A stretch of DNA of 64,000 nucleotides from Halorussus caseinilyticus. Its GTDB lineage: Archaea > Halobacteriota > Halobacteria > Halobacteriales > Haladaptataceae. Under the pieces are notes generated by a model. That model was not told the origin of the DNA and searched no databases. It was given only the letters and a program-made list of their open reading frames with translations. The position numbers and the translations under genes were made by a program. Positions 32,927 through 42,340 of this stretch are shown here, piece by piece. The DNA lies in contig NZ_CP119809.1 in assembly GCF_029338395.1 (NCBI RefSeq), positions 1,364,001 through 1,428,000 on the forward strand. Reading direction: 5' to 3'. The first letter of the stretch is position 1, and every line of letters starts with the position of its first letter.

Positions 32927-33652
32927 ATGAGCCAGCAAGTCTCTCCAGAGACGCTTCGGTCCGCGCTTCAGTCGCTGGCCGCCCGACTGGGCAAGACACC
33001 CACAGTAGTTGACATGTACGAAGAGGGTCAGTACGCGCCGAAGCGCTATCAAGAAGTCTTCGGGGGCTGGAACGAGGCACTGGAGTCCGCCGGACTCGAC
33101 CCCGAGGAGATGGGGAGCAAGCGCATCCCCGACCGGGAACTGCTGGCGGAACTCCAGCGACTCTACACCGAACTCGGCAAGCCCCCGACGCAACGCGATA
33201 TGACCGAGCGCGGCCAGTACTCGAATCGCACCTACCAACTCCGATTCGGCAGTTGGTCGAACGCGCTACAGGAAGCGATGCTCGACACCAACGACGGCAT
33301 CTCGGAGACCGAACTCCTCCGGGAAATCGAGCGCCTCGCCGACGAACTCGGACGCGCGCCGAAGGCGGCCGAGATGGACGAACGCGGCGAGTACGCGCCC
33401 GTGACCTACCACCGTCGGTTCGGGTCGTGGCGAGAGGCGCTCACGGAAGCCAACTTGGACGGCAGTCGCCAGAACGTCTCGGAAGAAGAGTTACTGGCGG
33501 ACCTCCGGAACCTCGCCGACGAACTCGGCGAAGCCCCGACGACCGAAGACGTGCGCGAACGCGGCGACTACTCGCTTCGGACCTACTACGACCGCTTCGA
33601 CTCTTTCTCCGCCGCGCGCGAACAGGCGCTGAGCGAGCGGTCCGACCGCTGA
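32927..33652 (+). CDS. Protein of four homing-endonuclease-associated-type repeats, no nuclease
   Basis: A 241-residue soluble protein built of four repeats of about 58 residues, starting near residues 8, 68, 126 and 186. Each reads roughly LLxELxRLxxELGxxPTxxDMxERGxYxxxTYxxRFGSWxxAL. This is the pattern of the short helical repeats found beside HNH homing endonucleases, thought to bind DNA. No HNH, LAGLIDADG or other catalytic motif is present, so it may act as a DNA-binding regulator. It diverges from the pilin operon over 308 bases. Confidence 0.78.
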   Translation: MSQQVSPETLRSALQSLAARLGKTPTVVDMYEEGQYAPKRYQEVFGGWNEALESAGLDPEEMGSKRIPDRELLAELQRLYTELGKPPTQRDMTERGQYSNRTYQLRFGSWSNALQEAMLDTNDGISETELLREIERLADELGRAPKAAEMDERGEYAPVTYHRRFGSWREALTEANLDGSRQNVSEEELLADLRNLADELGEAPTTEDVRERGDYSLRTYYDRFDSFSAAREQALSERSDR

Positions 33653-33698
33653 ATCGACCACTGCCGAGTCGTCTACCGCCCGAACGGTCCGATAGCCG

Positions 33699-34304
33699 CT
33701 ACCCGCTGGCGAACTCCTCGTAGGAAATCGTCCCTCGGTCCACGATGGCCTGACTCTCGGGCACGTCGCCGTCCGGCGGCATGCTCCCCTCCGCGGGACC
33801 GCCGGGTTCCCCGCAGACGACTCGACCCACCATCCCGAGGGCCTTGTGCGGGATGCAGAAGTAGTCGTAGGTGCCCGACACCTCGAACGTGTAGCTGAAC
33901 GTCCCCCCTTGCTCGGAGATGATTTCGCTGTTCCACGGCTCTGCGTCCGACGGAATCCGGGTCACGCTCGCGCCGCCGGTCCCCTCGGCGTACGCCGTCG
34001 AGGAGTGTGCGCCCGACTCGTTGACCCACTCGACGGTGGTTCCGGGTTCCACGAACAGTCCGATGGGGTCGAAGTAGTACTCGCTCCCCTCCGTGACCAT
34101 CGCAATCGACCCGCCGCCCTGCGCCCCTTGTCCGCCCGCAGTGGTCGTCCCGTCTCCGCCACCGCCTTCCGTCGTCCCGTCCTCCGTCGTCGTGTCGCCA
34201 CCGGCAGTCGTCTCCGTCTCGGTACCACCGCTCGGGGCACCGCAACCTGCGAGTCCGCCCACCCCGACGGCGCTCACTGCGCTCAGGAACGTTCGCCGTC
34301 TCAT
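33699..34304 (-). CDS. Halocyanin-like blue-copper lipoprotein
   Basis: A 201-residue exported protein. MRRRTFLSAVSAVG is a Tat signal, ending in a lipobox GLAGCGA (lipid attachment at C21). A Thr/Gly-rich spacer (about 24-65) is followed by a plastocyanin-like fold. Copper ligands are the His in NESGAHSST and the Cys, His and Met of YDYFCIPHKALGMVG. A tail of about 45 residues (GEPGGPAEGSMPPDGDVP...) is unusual for halocyanins. The role is electron transfer at the outer membrane face. The start is the ATG at 34304. Confidence 0.88.
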   Translation of the reverse strand: MRRRTFLSAVSAVGVGGLAGCGAPSGGTETETTAGGDTTTEDGTTEGGGGDGTTTAGGQGAQGGGSIAMVTEGSEYYFDPIGLFVEPGTTVEWVNESGAHSSTAYAEGTGGASVTRIPSDAEPWNSEIISEQGGTFSYTFEVSGTYDYFCIPHKALGMVGRVVCGEPGGPAEGSMPPDGDVPESQAIVDRGTISYEEFASG

Positions 34305-34405
34305 GATACCGCCTACGGTATCGAGGGGGAATAAGCACACGGCCGACCGCTTTCGGCCCTGTCCCCGCCCAACGGCTTTTGCCGGTTGGTGGCCTACTGG
34401 CGTGC

Positions 34406-35351
34406 GTGTCCGAGCAGTCCGGTCGGGACGCCACTGCGACGACGTTAGACGCCGAGGGCGAGAGTGGACGCCGGACCGACCGAGCGACGGACTGGCTTCT
34501 CGTGGAGGGCGACCGGTTGGTCGTCGCGGGCGGCGTCCTCGCGGGAATCTCGGCGGCACTGCTCGCGCTCGTGTGGTCGTTCGGGTTCGCCGCGGTCCGG
34601 TCGGAGAGTCCGATATACTTCCTGTTCAGTTCGCTCGTCACGGGCAACCTGACGCTCGTCACCGTCGTTCTCTCCATCAACCAACTCGTCCTCTCGCGCG
34701 AACTCGGCCGAGACGGGCGTCACGCCGAAGTCGCCCGCCCGGTTCCTGCGCTTTCTCCACGAACGCGTCGAGTCGAGGGCTTACCGACTCGACGAGGCCG
34801 CGACCCTCGCGGACGACGCGTTGCGCGAGCGCCTCGGAGTCCTCGTCTCGTCGCTGTCGGACGACGTGGAACTGGTCAATCGCACGCTCGACGCCGACGA
34901 CGGCGTATTCAGCGTCGTCGCGGCGACGATAGCGACCAACCACGCCAGCCAACTACAGGAGATAGCCGCGGTCCGCGACGAGTTCGGCGACTCGGTGTCG
35001 GCGGAGGTAGACGACGTACTCGACGCGCTTCAGACTCACCTGCTCCAAATCGACGTGGCGCGAAACTACTTCAAGACGGTGTACGTCCAGAAGGAACTGG
35101 CCTACCTCTCGCGGGTCCTGCTGTACGTCGGGGTCCCCGCAATCGTCGTGGACGGTCTCGCGTTGGTGTTCTACAACGCGCTCGGCGCGGTGACGGTCCC
35201 GGCGCTCGCCGTCTACGCCGTCGTCGCAGTCGGGGTCGTCGTCGGGTTCGGGCCGCTGGCAATCCTGTTCGCGTTCGTCCTCCGACTCGCGTGGGTCGCA
35301 CAGCGGACCGCGACCGTCGCGCCCTTCTCGTCCGACCGGTATCGGCCCTGA
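34406..35351 (+). pseudogene. Disrupted gene for a two-part haloarchaeal membrane protein
   Basis: The reading frame from GTG 34406 encodes an acidic N-terminus and two helices (VAGGVLAGISAALLALVW, LVTGNLTLVTVVLSI) up to SINQLVLSRELG near 34706. From there the protein continues in another frame (34707 on: AETGVTPKSPARFLRFLHERVESRAYRLDEAAT...) to the stop at 35351, with two more C-terminal helices. The two parts read as one gene joined at a frameshift, and I think a short segment between them is missing. The first frame stays open as nonsense Arg-rich sequence. Either a decayed gene, a recent deletion or a sequence error. Confidence 0.7.
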
Positions 35352-35353
35352 AC

Positions 35354-36316
35354 CTACCGAATCTCGATGGAGACCGACCCCCGGCCGCCCGAATCCCGGT
35401 CGCGGTCGGCGCGCGCGACCAGTCGGTCGATGCGGTCGTCCATCTCCGGATGAGTCGAGAGCAGGCGCGTCAGCGTGCCGTCCTCGTCGCCGCGGACGTA
35501 GAGCGGCGAGGTCATGCCGAAGCGTGGCTTCGTCGCGCGCTCTATCTTCCGGAGCGCACGCGCCAGCGCGAGGGGGTCACCCGTGACCGCGGCCGCGCGG
35601 TCGTCCGCGGCGTACTCACGCCTGCGCGAGTGCGCGAGCAAGACCAGCGTGAGCGCGACGAACCCGACCATCACGACCTGTCCGACGCGGCGGCGGAGCG
35701 CCGCGACCGGAGCGAAGGCGTCTTCGGGCGGGCGACCCCAAATCCAGTCGAACGCCCGGCGCAGGCCCGACCCGACGAGGACGAACGGGAGCGCAAGCGC
35801 GACGACGACCCAGACCAGCGACTGCCCGGCGCTGTAGGCCAGCGTCTGGACGAGACCGTCCCGGCTTTCGAGGTGGGCGAGTTCGTGGGCGAGCAACCCC
35901 TCGATTTCGTCGGCCGTCAGCAGGTAGAACAGCGACCTGTCGAGGACGACCACGCCGCCGCTCCCGGCCAGCGCCATCGCGTTCGGTGCGCCGATTCGAC
36001 CGACCAGCAGTCGGGGTCGGCCCGCGTCCATCGCCTCGGCGAGTCGGTCGAGTCGGGCGTGAACCCCGGGCGCGCGATTCCGCGGGAGGTCGGCCGCGTC
36101 CACGCGCGCGAGCAGTTGCGCCGTGCCGAACCGGTAGCTGAGATAACCCAGCAGAATCGTGAGTCCGGTCGTCCAGACGACGACCTCCAGCAGGTCGGCA
36201 CGCGCGAACCAGACGGCCACGAGCAGTCGGTAGCCGAGGTACGCGACGCCCGCGTAGACGACCAGTAGCGCGAGACCTACGAGTGCCATCAGAACGCGGA
36301 GACCGACTCTGCGCAT
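35354..36316 (-). CDS. M48-family (HtpX-like) membrane zinc metalloprotease
   Basis: A protein of 320 residues from the ATG at 36316 (MRRVGLRV). An in-frame ATG at 36388 would add 24 residues, but a TATA-like ATACAATAG at about 36400-36408 is too close to it, so I prefer the shorter form. Two N-terminal helices are followed by HELAHLES (zinc site H-E-x2-H), two more helices and the third ligand in SRRREYAADDRAA; NAMALAGSGGVVVLD is also typical. It degrades misfolded membrane proteins in the HtpX family. It ends two bases after the convergent broken gene. Confidence 0.85.
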   Translation of the reverse strand: MRRVGLRVLMALVGLALLVVYAGVAYLGYRLLVAVWFARADLLEVVVWTTGLTILLGYLSYRFGTAQLLARVDAADLPRNRAPGVHARLDRLAEAMDAGRPRLLVGRIGAPNAMALAGSGGVVVLDRSLFYLLTADEIEGLLAHELAHLESRDGLVQTLAYSAGQSLVWVVVALALPFVLVGSGLRRAFDWIWGRPPEDAFAPVAALRRRVGQVVMVGFVALTLVLLAHSRRREYAADDRAAAVTGDPLALARALRKIERATKPRFGMTSPLYVRGDEDGTLTRLLSTHPEMDDRIDRLVARADRDRDSGGRGSVSIEIR

Positions 36317-36423
36317 GGCGGCAGTTCGGTCCTCGGGAGCAAGGGGATGACGGTCTAGACGGTCGGGTAGACGACTGACAGAAGGCAAAGCTATTGTATC
36401 GCGGTCGCCCGTATTTCCATATA

Positions 36424-39111
36424 ATGACTACCAGTTCCGGAAACCAACGCGAACGAGGGTTCGACCACACCGAGGTCGAACCGAAGTGGCAACGCGAGTG
36501 GGACGACGCCGACGTGTTCCGAATCCCCGACAGCGCCGAGGACCCCGAGTACGTCCTCGCCATGTTCCCCTACACCTCCGGGAACCTCCACATGGGACAC
36601 GTCCGAAACTACACGATTACCGACGCCTACGCCCGGTTCGAGCGACTCCGCGGCGAGAGCGTCCTCCACCCGATGGGGTGGGACTCGTTCGGCCTGCCCG
36701 CCGAGAACGCCGCCGAGGAGCGCGACACCAACCCCCGCGACTGGACGATGAAGTGCATCGACTCGATGAAAGAGCAACTGCAGGCGATGGGCTTTGGCTA
36801 CGACTGGGAGCGCGAGGTGACGACCTGCGACCCCGACTACTACCGGTGGAACCAGTGGCTGTTCAAGCAGTTCTTGGACGAGGACCTCGTGGAACGCCAG
36901 AGCGCCGAACTCAACTGGTGTCCCTCCTGCGAGACGGTGCTGGCCGACGAGCAGGTGGAGGGCGAGGCCGAACTCTGCTGGCGATGTGACACCCCCATCG
37001 AACAGCGCGAGATGGACCAGTGGTTCTTCACCATCACCGACTACGCCGACGAACTGCTGGCGGCGCTGGACGAGTTGGAAGGATGGCCCGCCAACGTCCG
37101 GGAGATGCAACGCAACTGGATAGGGCGTCAGGAGGGCGACAGCGTGTCCTTCGAGATTCCGGGCTACGGCGACGTGGACATCTTCACGACCCGACTCGAC
37201 ACCATCCACGGTGCGACGTTCTTCTCGCTCGCGCCCGGCCACCCCGTCGCCCAAGAAATCGCCGAAGAGAACGACGAAGTGGCCGAGTACATCCACGAGG
37301 CCGAACACGCCGACGAGGACGACTTGGACGTGACTTCCGGCGTGTTCACCGGCGAGTACGCCGTCAACCCCGCGACCGGCGAGGAGATTCCGGTCTACGT
37401 CGCCGACTACGTGCTGACCGACGTGGGGACCGGCGCGCTGTACGCGGTGCCCGGCCACGACGACCGGGACCACGAGTTCGCAGAAGCCCACGACATCCCC
37501 ATCGAGCAAGTCGTGGAACCGTCCCCGGAAGCCGAGACCGACCCCGAGGACGTGGACGTGCAGGAGGACGCCTACACGCCCGACGGGGTGCTGGTCAACA
37601 GCGGCGAGTTCGACGGCCTGACCAGCGAGGAGGCCCGCGAGCAGTTCGTCGAGGAGTTCGACGGCGAACACCGAACCGAGTACAAACTCCGGGACTGGGG
37701 CATCTCGCGCCAGCGCTACTGGGGCACCCCCATCCCGATGATTCGGTGCGACGACTGTGGCTACGTCCCGGTCCCCGACGAGGACCTGCCGGTCGAACTC
37801 CCCGAGTTCGTCCACACCACGGGTAACCCGCTGGACGCCGCCGAGGAGTGGAAGCACGTCGATTGTCCCGACTGCGGCGGCGAGGCGGTCCGCGAGACCG
37901 ACACGATGGACACGTTCGTAGACTCGTCGTGGTACTTCCTGCGGTACGTCTCGCCGGACCTCGAAGACGCGCCGTTCGACGCCGACCGAGCGAGCGACTG
38001 GATGCCGGTGGACCAGTACGTCGGGGGCATCGAACACGCCGTGATGCACCTGCTGTACGCCCGGTTCTTCACGAAGGTGCTGGACGACTTCGAACTGCTG
38101 GAAGGGGTCCGCGAACCGTTCACCGACCTGACCAACCAAGGGATGGTGCTGGGCGAGGACGGCAACAAGATGTCCAAGAGTCTCGGTAACGGCGTCTCTC
38201 CCCAGCGCATCATCGACGAGTACGGTGCCGACACCGCCCGCCTGTTCATCATGGAGGCGGCCCAACCCGAGAAGGAGTTCGCGTGGAGCGCCGAGGGCGT
38301 CCACTCGGCGAACAACTTCCTCCAGAACGTCTACCGACTCGCCGACGAGTTCGCCGACGGCGAGGTCACGGCGGGCGAGTCCGGCGACGACTCGTCGGTC
38401 GGGGAGTACGTCTCGCGGGAGATAGACGCGACTATCGCCACCGCCACCACGGAGTACGAGGACTTCCGGTTCAACCACGCGCTCCAAGCGGTCCGCGAGA
38501 CGATTTCGCTGTTGCGTCGCTACCGCGAGTACACCACGCCCGACGCCGACACCTTCGAGCGCGGACTGGTGACGGTCGTGAAACTCCTCGCGCCCGTCGC
38601 GCCCCACCTCGCCGAGGAGGTCTGGGAGCGACTGGGCCGCGACGGTCTGGTGGCCGAGGCCGACTGGCCCGACGCCGACGCGCCCGAGGACTACGACGCC
38701 GAGCGCCGACTCGTGGAGAACACCCGCGAGGACGTGCGCGACATCGTGGAGACGGTCGGCATCGAGAACCCCGAGACCATCACGCTCGCCGTCGCGCCCG
38801 AGTGGAAGCACCGCGCCCACGAGATTGCGATGAACGCCGACGGCAACGTCGTCGGCACCGTCATGGGCGACGACCAACTCCGAGCGCAGGGCGAGGACGC
38901 CGCCGACTTCGCCAAGGACCTCGCCGCCCAGTCGGAGGCGCTGGACGAGCAACTGCCCCCCGAGCGCGAACGCGGCGCGCTCGAACGCGCCGCGTGGTTG
39001 CTCGAACGAGAGTTCGGTGCCGACGTAGTGGTCCGGAGCGCCGAGGAAGCCGACGGCCAACTGGCGGGGAAGGCCGAACCCGGACGCCCCGCAATCGACA
39101 TCGCGGAGTAG
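36424..39111 (+). CDS. leuS: Leucyl-tRNA synthetase, bacterial-type
   Basis: An 895-residue class Ia synthetase that charges tRNA-Leu. The HIGH-type motif is HMGH (residues 56-59) in [16 protein letters not shown] and the KMSKS motif is at 582-586. The CP1 editing domain lies about 225-420 ([13 protein letters not shown] is its Thr-rich site). A zinc-like cluster WCPSCETV...CWRCD is at about 160-195. The overall arrangement, with [16 protein letters not shown] at the start, follows the bacterial form. The ATG at 36424 follows CCATATA directly. C-terminal residues 800-895 are the tRNA-binding extension. Confidence 0.96.
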   Translation: MTTSSGNQRERGFDHTEVEPKWQREWDDADVFRIPDSAEDPEYVLAMFPYTSGNLHMGHVRNYTITDAYARFERLRGESVLHPMGWDSFGLPAENAAEERDTNPRDWTMKCIDSMKEQLQAMGFGYDWEREVTTCDPDYYRWNQWLFKQFLDEDLVERQSAELNWCPSCETVLADEQVEGEAELCWRCDTPIEQREMDQWFFTITDYADELLAALDELEGWPANVREMQRNWIGRQEGDSVSFEIPGYGDVDIFTTRLDTIHGATFFSLAPGHPVAQEIAEENDEVAEYIHEAEHADEDDLDVTSGVFTGEYAVNPATGEEIPVYVADYVLTDVGTGALYAVPGHDDRDHEFAEAHDIPIEQVVEPSPEAETDPEDVDVQEDAYTPDGVLVNSGEFDGLTSEEAREQFVEEFDGEHRTEYKLRDWGISRQRYWGTPIPMIRCDDCGYVPVPDEDLPVELPEFVHTTGNPLDAAEEWKHVDCPDCGGEAVRETDTMDTFVDSSWYFLRYVSPDLEDAPFDADRASDWMPVDQYVGGIEHAVMHLLYARFFTKVLDDFELLEGVREPFTDLTNQGMVLGEDGNKMSKSLGNGVSPQRIIDEYGADTARLFIMEAAQPEKEFAWSAEGVHSANNFLQNVYRLADEFADGEVTAGESGDDSSVGEYVSREIDATIATATTEYEDFRFNHALQAVRETISLLRRYREYTTPDADTFERGLVTVVKLLAPVAPHLAEEVWERLGRDGLVAEADWPDADAPEDYDAERRLVENTREDVRDIVETVGIENPETITLAVAPEWKHRAHEIAMNADGNVVGTVMGDDQLRAQGEDAADFAKDLAAQSEALDEQLPPERERGALERAAWLLEREFGADVVVRSAEEADGQLAGKAEPGRPAIDIAE

Positions 39112-39187
39112 CCGAGACCGCGAGCGGGCGGGGGCTAAACCGGCCCCGAGTACCAACCTTCTTTATGGCTCGCTGAGAGTTTCGACC

Positions 39188-40150
39188 ATGAACCAACCCA
39201 CGGCCACACAGCGATGCGAGCGCGTCTTAGACGCCGTACACTCGGCCGTCGTCGCCGACCGCGAGTTTCTCGAAACCGTTCTCACCGGCATCCTCGCGCG
39301 GGGGCACGTCTTGCTCGAAGACGTGCCGGGCACCGGCAAGACCCTGACCGCCCAGTCGTTCGCCGACGCCCTCGGCCTGTCGTTCTCGCGCATCCAGTTC
39401 ACGCCCGACCTCCTGCCCGCCGACATCACCGGGTCGAACGTCTACGACGAGGGCACCGGCGAGTTCGAGTTCTCGCCCGGTCCCGTCTTCGCCAACGTGG
39501 TGCTGGCCGACGAAATCAACCGCGCGCCGCCCAAGACCCAAGCCGCCCTGCTCGAAGCGATGGGCGAGGGGCAGGTCACGGTCGACGGGACGACTCACGA
39601 CCTGCCGACGCCCTTCTTCGTCCTCGCAACGCAGAACCCAGTCGAACAGGAGGGCACCTTCGGACTCCCGGAGGCCCAGCGCGACCGCTTCATCGTCAAG
39701 ACCACGATGGGCTACCCGGACTTCGACGGCGAGCGAGAACTCGTGGACCGGCGGGCCGACCGGACCGCGAAGGCTCCGAGCGTCGAGTCGGTGATGCAGG
39801 GTCGGGAGGTCCCGGCTATCCAGCGCGTCCTCGAAACCGTCCGCGTGGACGGGAAGATTCGGGACTACGTGGTCGCGCTCGGCCGGGCGACCAGAGCGGA
39901 CGACCGCGTGGATGTCGGGGTCTCCCCGCGGGGCATCCAGCGCCTGTTCGAGGCCGCCCGCGCCCGCGCCGTCGTCGCTGGCCGGGAGTACGTCGTCCCC
40001 GACGACGTGAAGCGGGTCGCCGAACCCACCTTCGCGCACCGACTCGTCCTGACCGACGAGGCGACGGTCCGCGGGACCGACCGGAGCGAGGTCCTCGCGG
40101 ACGTGCTGGACCGCATCGAGGTGCCCGCGGTGAAGTCGTCCACGCGATAG
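39188..40150 (+). CDS. MoxR-family AAA+ ATPase
   Basis: A 320-residue AAA+ chaperone. Walker A is EDVPGTGKT (about 43-51), Walker B is VLADEINRAPPKTQAALLEAM, and sensor regions are FFVLATQNPVEQEGTFGLPEAQRDRF. MoxR proteins load or activate partner proteins with von Willebrand/DUF58 domains. A DUF58-type gene lies about 2.2 kb further on the opposite strand within the same block, so it is convergent with, not co-transcribed with, its presumed partners. A hairpin follows the stop by 21 bases. Confidence 0.9.
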   Translation: MNQPTATQRCERVLDAVHSAVVADREFLETVLTGILARGHVLLEDVPGTGKTLTAQSFADALGLSFSRIQFTPDLLPADITGSNVYDEGTGEFEFSPGPVFANVVLADEINRAPPKTQAALLEAMGEGQVTVDGTTHDLPTPFFVLATQNPVEQEGTFGLPEAQRDRFIVKTTMGYPDFDGERELVDRRADRTAKAPSVESVMQGREVPAIQRVLETVRVDGKIRDYVVALGRATRADDRVDVGVSPRGIQRLFEAARARAVVAGREYVVPDDVKRVAEPTFAHRLVLTDEATVRGTDRSEVLADVLDRIEVPAVKSSTR

Positions 40151-40171
40151 CCGAAGCAGTGCCAATCTGCG

Positions 40172-40196
40172 GGCCGAGCGTCCACGACGCTCGGCC
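40172..40196 (+). terminator. Hairpin after the MoxR gene
   Basis: GGCCGAGCGTC and GACGCTCGGCC pair perfectly around CAC, 21 bases after the stop at 40150. Confidence 0.5.
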
Positions 40197-40260
40197 GACC
40201 AACCGACAGCAGACGCTCGGCGAACCAGTCCACCGTCGGGCGGATAAAGGGGCCGCCCGC

Positions 40261-40500
40261 TCGCGTTTACCGTGGTCGTCTCAGTGACCCCTCTCGAAGG
40301 TGAGCGAAGCGAACCGGAGAGATGTCACTGAGCGACCGTCTCGTGAACGGACGTGAACGAGACCTCGGAAGTCGCACGCCCGCGCAACGAAGTGAGCAGG
40401 AACGTCTTCCGGCGGCGAGCGGGCGGGGGCTTTTGAAACGTTCTTCCTAGCAGTTCCGGCGGTCGCAGTAGCGGTACGTAGCGAGCGGACGGGAGATTTC
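40261..40500 (+). repeat. Dispersed repeat family B, copy 2 (longest)
   Basis: 40261-40292 matches 16618-16648. It is folded: 40274-40288 pairs with 40324-40337. It then holds the 26-base sequence 40378-40403 shared with the tRNA-Trp hairpin loop, and ends in GCGGGGGCTTTTGAAACG and GTTCCGGCGGTCG, as in the copies at 3211, 16718 and 58424. Confidence 0.65.
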
Positions 40501-40703
40501 TGAGACCGCTTCTCGGGCGTTATCTCATTTGCTAAAGACAACTATACAATTGCTTCAAAGTTGTATTTCTATGTTTAGTGTGCTTCTACATTGCTACTAT
40601 CGCGCCAGCGAGAACCCCGCCCCGCTTTCCTCCCTCGCCCGACTCCCTCGCTCCTTCCAGTCGCTCGGTCGTCTGACGGCTACCGACACCGCGGTCAGTT
40701 GCC

Positions 40704-42338
40704 TCACCGAAGCGCCATCACCAGCAGGACCACGCCGCCGACGGCACCCAACAGCGCGACCGAGAGACCGCCGAGTTCGCTCGAAGTCGTCCCCGTCGGG
40801 ACCACGCCGACCAGTCCCGTGGCCGCGAGCGCCGCCGCGCCGCCGACCGAGAGCGCGGTCAGACCGTGGAGCAGCTCGACCCGGCGGGTCTCGGCCCGCC
40901 GACCCACCTCGGACCCGAGCGTCGTGGCGAACGACCCGGCGTCCCACACCACCAGCGCCGCGACCACGCCGCCGAGGACGACCCACAGCGGCGTCTCCAG
41001 CGTCCCCGCGAACGCCGCCGCGAGGAACAGGCCGCCGCCCGCCAGCGACGGACCCGCCGCGCGGTCGGAGACGGCCCGGAGCGCGAACGCCACGTAGAGC
41101 GCGAAAACCGCGCCCGCGGCCAGCACCAGCACGCCCGCCGTCAGGCCGAGGACCACCGTCTCCGTGCCGTAGAACTCCGCGACTCCGGCCGCGAGGTCAC
41201 GGAATCGACCCGACAGCGGCGGTTCGAGTCGCCCGGCGACGAACCCGACCAGCGCGTCGAACACCGGCCGGTGGACGACCGCCACGCCAGCGACGACCAC
41301 CAGTCCCGCCGCGAACGGCGCGTACCCGGCCAGCAGGTCGCGGGTCCGGGCGCGCGACGACCGGCGGACGAGCGTGGCGACACCCGCGAGCGCACCCGAG
41401 ACGAGCGTGACCCACCACAGCAGGGTCCGGAGACCCGCCGACGAGGTGAGCGCAACCAACAGGTCGTGACCCGCAGGAGGGAGGATGTTCAGGCCCACCT
41501 CCGCGGGGACGACGAACTCCACGACGACCGCAGGCGGCACCGACAGCACCGCGAGAACGACCAGCGCGCCCAGACCCTTCCGAACCACGTCGAGGGCGTC
41601 GGCGACCCGAACCCCGCCGACCGACGCCTCGCCCGCGAGTTCGCGCGTCGGCAGGTCCCGGAGCGCGAGGTAGACCCCGAGACTCGCCGCCGCCGACAGC
41701 ACGCCGAACTGGAACAGGTGGACCGACCCCGGTTCGGGCGCGAGCAACCAGTCGGTCGCCGCCGCCACGAAGTCGCCGACGACCCCGAAGACGCCGGGTT
41801 CGAAGTTCGTCACCAGCGCGTGGCCCGCCAGCGCGAGAAAGAGGTTGGCCGGGAGAAGCGCGACCCGCGTCACCAGACGCAGACACCGCGACACCGACCG
41901 GGTGGTGGCGACGCCGCGGACCGACGACGCCGCGCCGAAGACGCCGACCGTACTGCCCCAGAGAACCGCCATCACGCCGACGATGTGGAGTATCTGGCCC
42001 ACCACGCGGGTCTTCGAGGCCGCGGGGAACGACTCGGCGAACGCCACCAGCGACTCGTAGCCGATGCCGGTCGCCACGCCCGCGCCCGCCGGGACGAGCA
42101 GTAGACTCGCCGCGAACGCCGCGGGCACGCGCCACTGCTCGAACGTGAGCAACCAGAGCGCGACCGCGAGACAGGTCGCCCCGGCCGCCGCGACCACCGC
42201 GCCCGTCGTGACGCCCGCGGCGGCGCTCAGTGCCGCCACGCCGCCAGCAGTGCCCGCCAGCGCCACCGCGGTACTCGCGCGGGTGGGTGCCCAGTTCGTC
42301 TCCGTGTCGGTCGCGTCGTCGAGTTCGGATGCAGTCAT
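40704..42338 (-). CDS. Large polytopic membrane protein of the DUF58/transglutaminase locus
   Basis: A 544-residue protein with about 14 transmembrane helices and no soluble domain beyond the first 15 acidic residues. It is Ala/Val/Gly-rich with few charged residues. I recognise it only by place: haloarchaeal MoxR-DUF58-transglutaminase loci usually include such a membrane protein (DUF7519-like). The ATG at 42338 is two bases after the stop of the DUF58 gene. Possible roles are scaffold or lipid/sugar handling in surface assembly; none can be shown. Confidence 0.68.
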   Translation of the reverse strand: MTASELDDATDTETNWAPTRASTAVALAGTAGGVAALSAAAGVTTGAVVAAAGATCLAVALWLLTFEQWRVPAAFAASLLLVPAGAGVATGIGYESLVAFAESFPAASKTRVVGQILHIVGVMAVLWGSTVGVFGAASSVRGVATTRSVSRCLRLVTRVALLPANLFLALAGHALVTNFEPGVFGVVGDFVAAATDWLLAPEPGSVHLFQFGVLSAAASLGVYLALRDLPTRELAGEASVGGVRVADALDVVRKGLGALVVLAVLSVPPAVVVEFVVPAEVGLNILPPAGHDLLVALTSSAGLRTLLWWVTLVSGALAGVATLVRRSSRARTRDLLAGYAPFAAGLVVVAGVAVVHRPVFDALVGFVAGRLEPPLSGRFRDLAAGVAEFYGTETVVLGLTAGVLVLAAGAVFALYVAFALRAVSDRAAGPSLAGGGLFLAAAFAGTLETPLWVVLGGVVAALVVWDAGSFATTLGSEVGRRAETRRVELLHGLTALSVGGAAALAATGLVGVVPTGTTSSELGGLSVALLGAVGGVVLLVMALR

Positions 42339-42340
42339 GG

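Larger units (their letters stand above)
40151..40703. other. Gene-free stretch with hairpin and dispersed repeat
   Basis: Contains the hairpin 40172-40196, dispersed family B copy 2 (40261-40500) and an AT-rich piece (40510-40600). No gene seen. Confidence 0.65.

Noticed and set aside
34379-36268. A 629-residue plus-strand protein
   Set aside because: Only its first about 110 residues look like protein; the rest is Arg-rich antisense to the M48 protease or past the frameshift.
36391-39156. 921-residue open frame on the minus strand
   Set aside because: It is antisense to leuS. In very GC-rich genomes the complementary frame stays open by codon bias; it has no family motifs and the leuS frame is certain.
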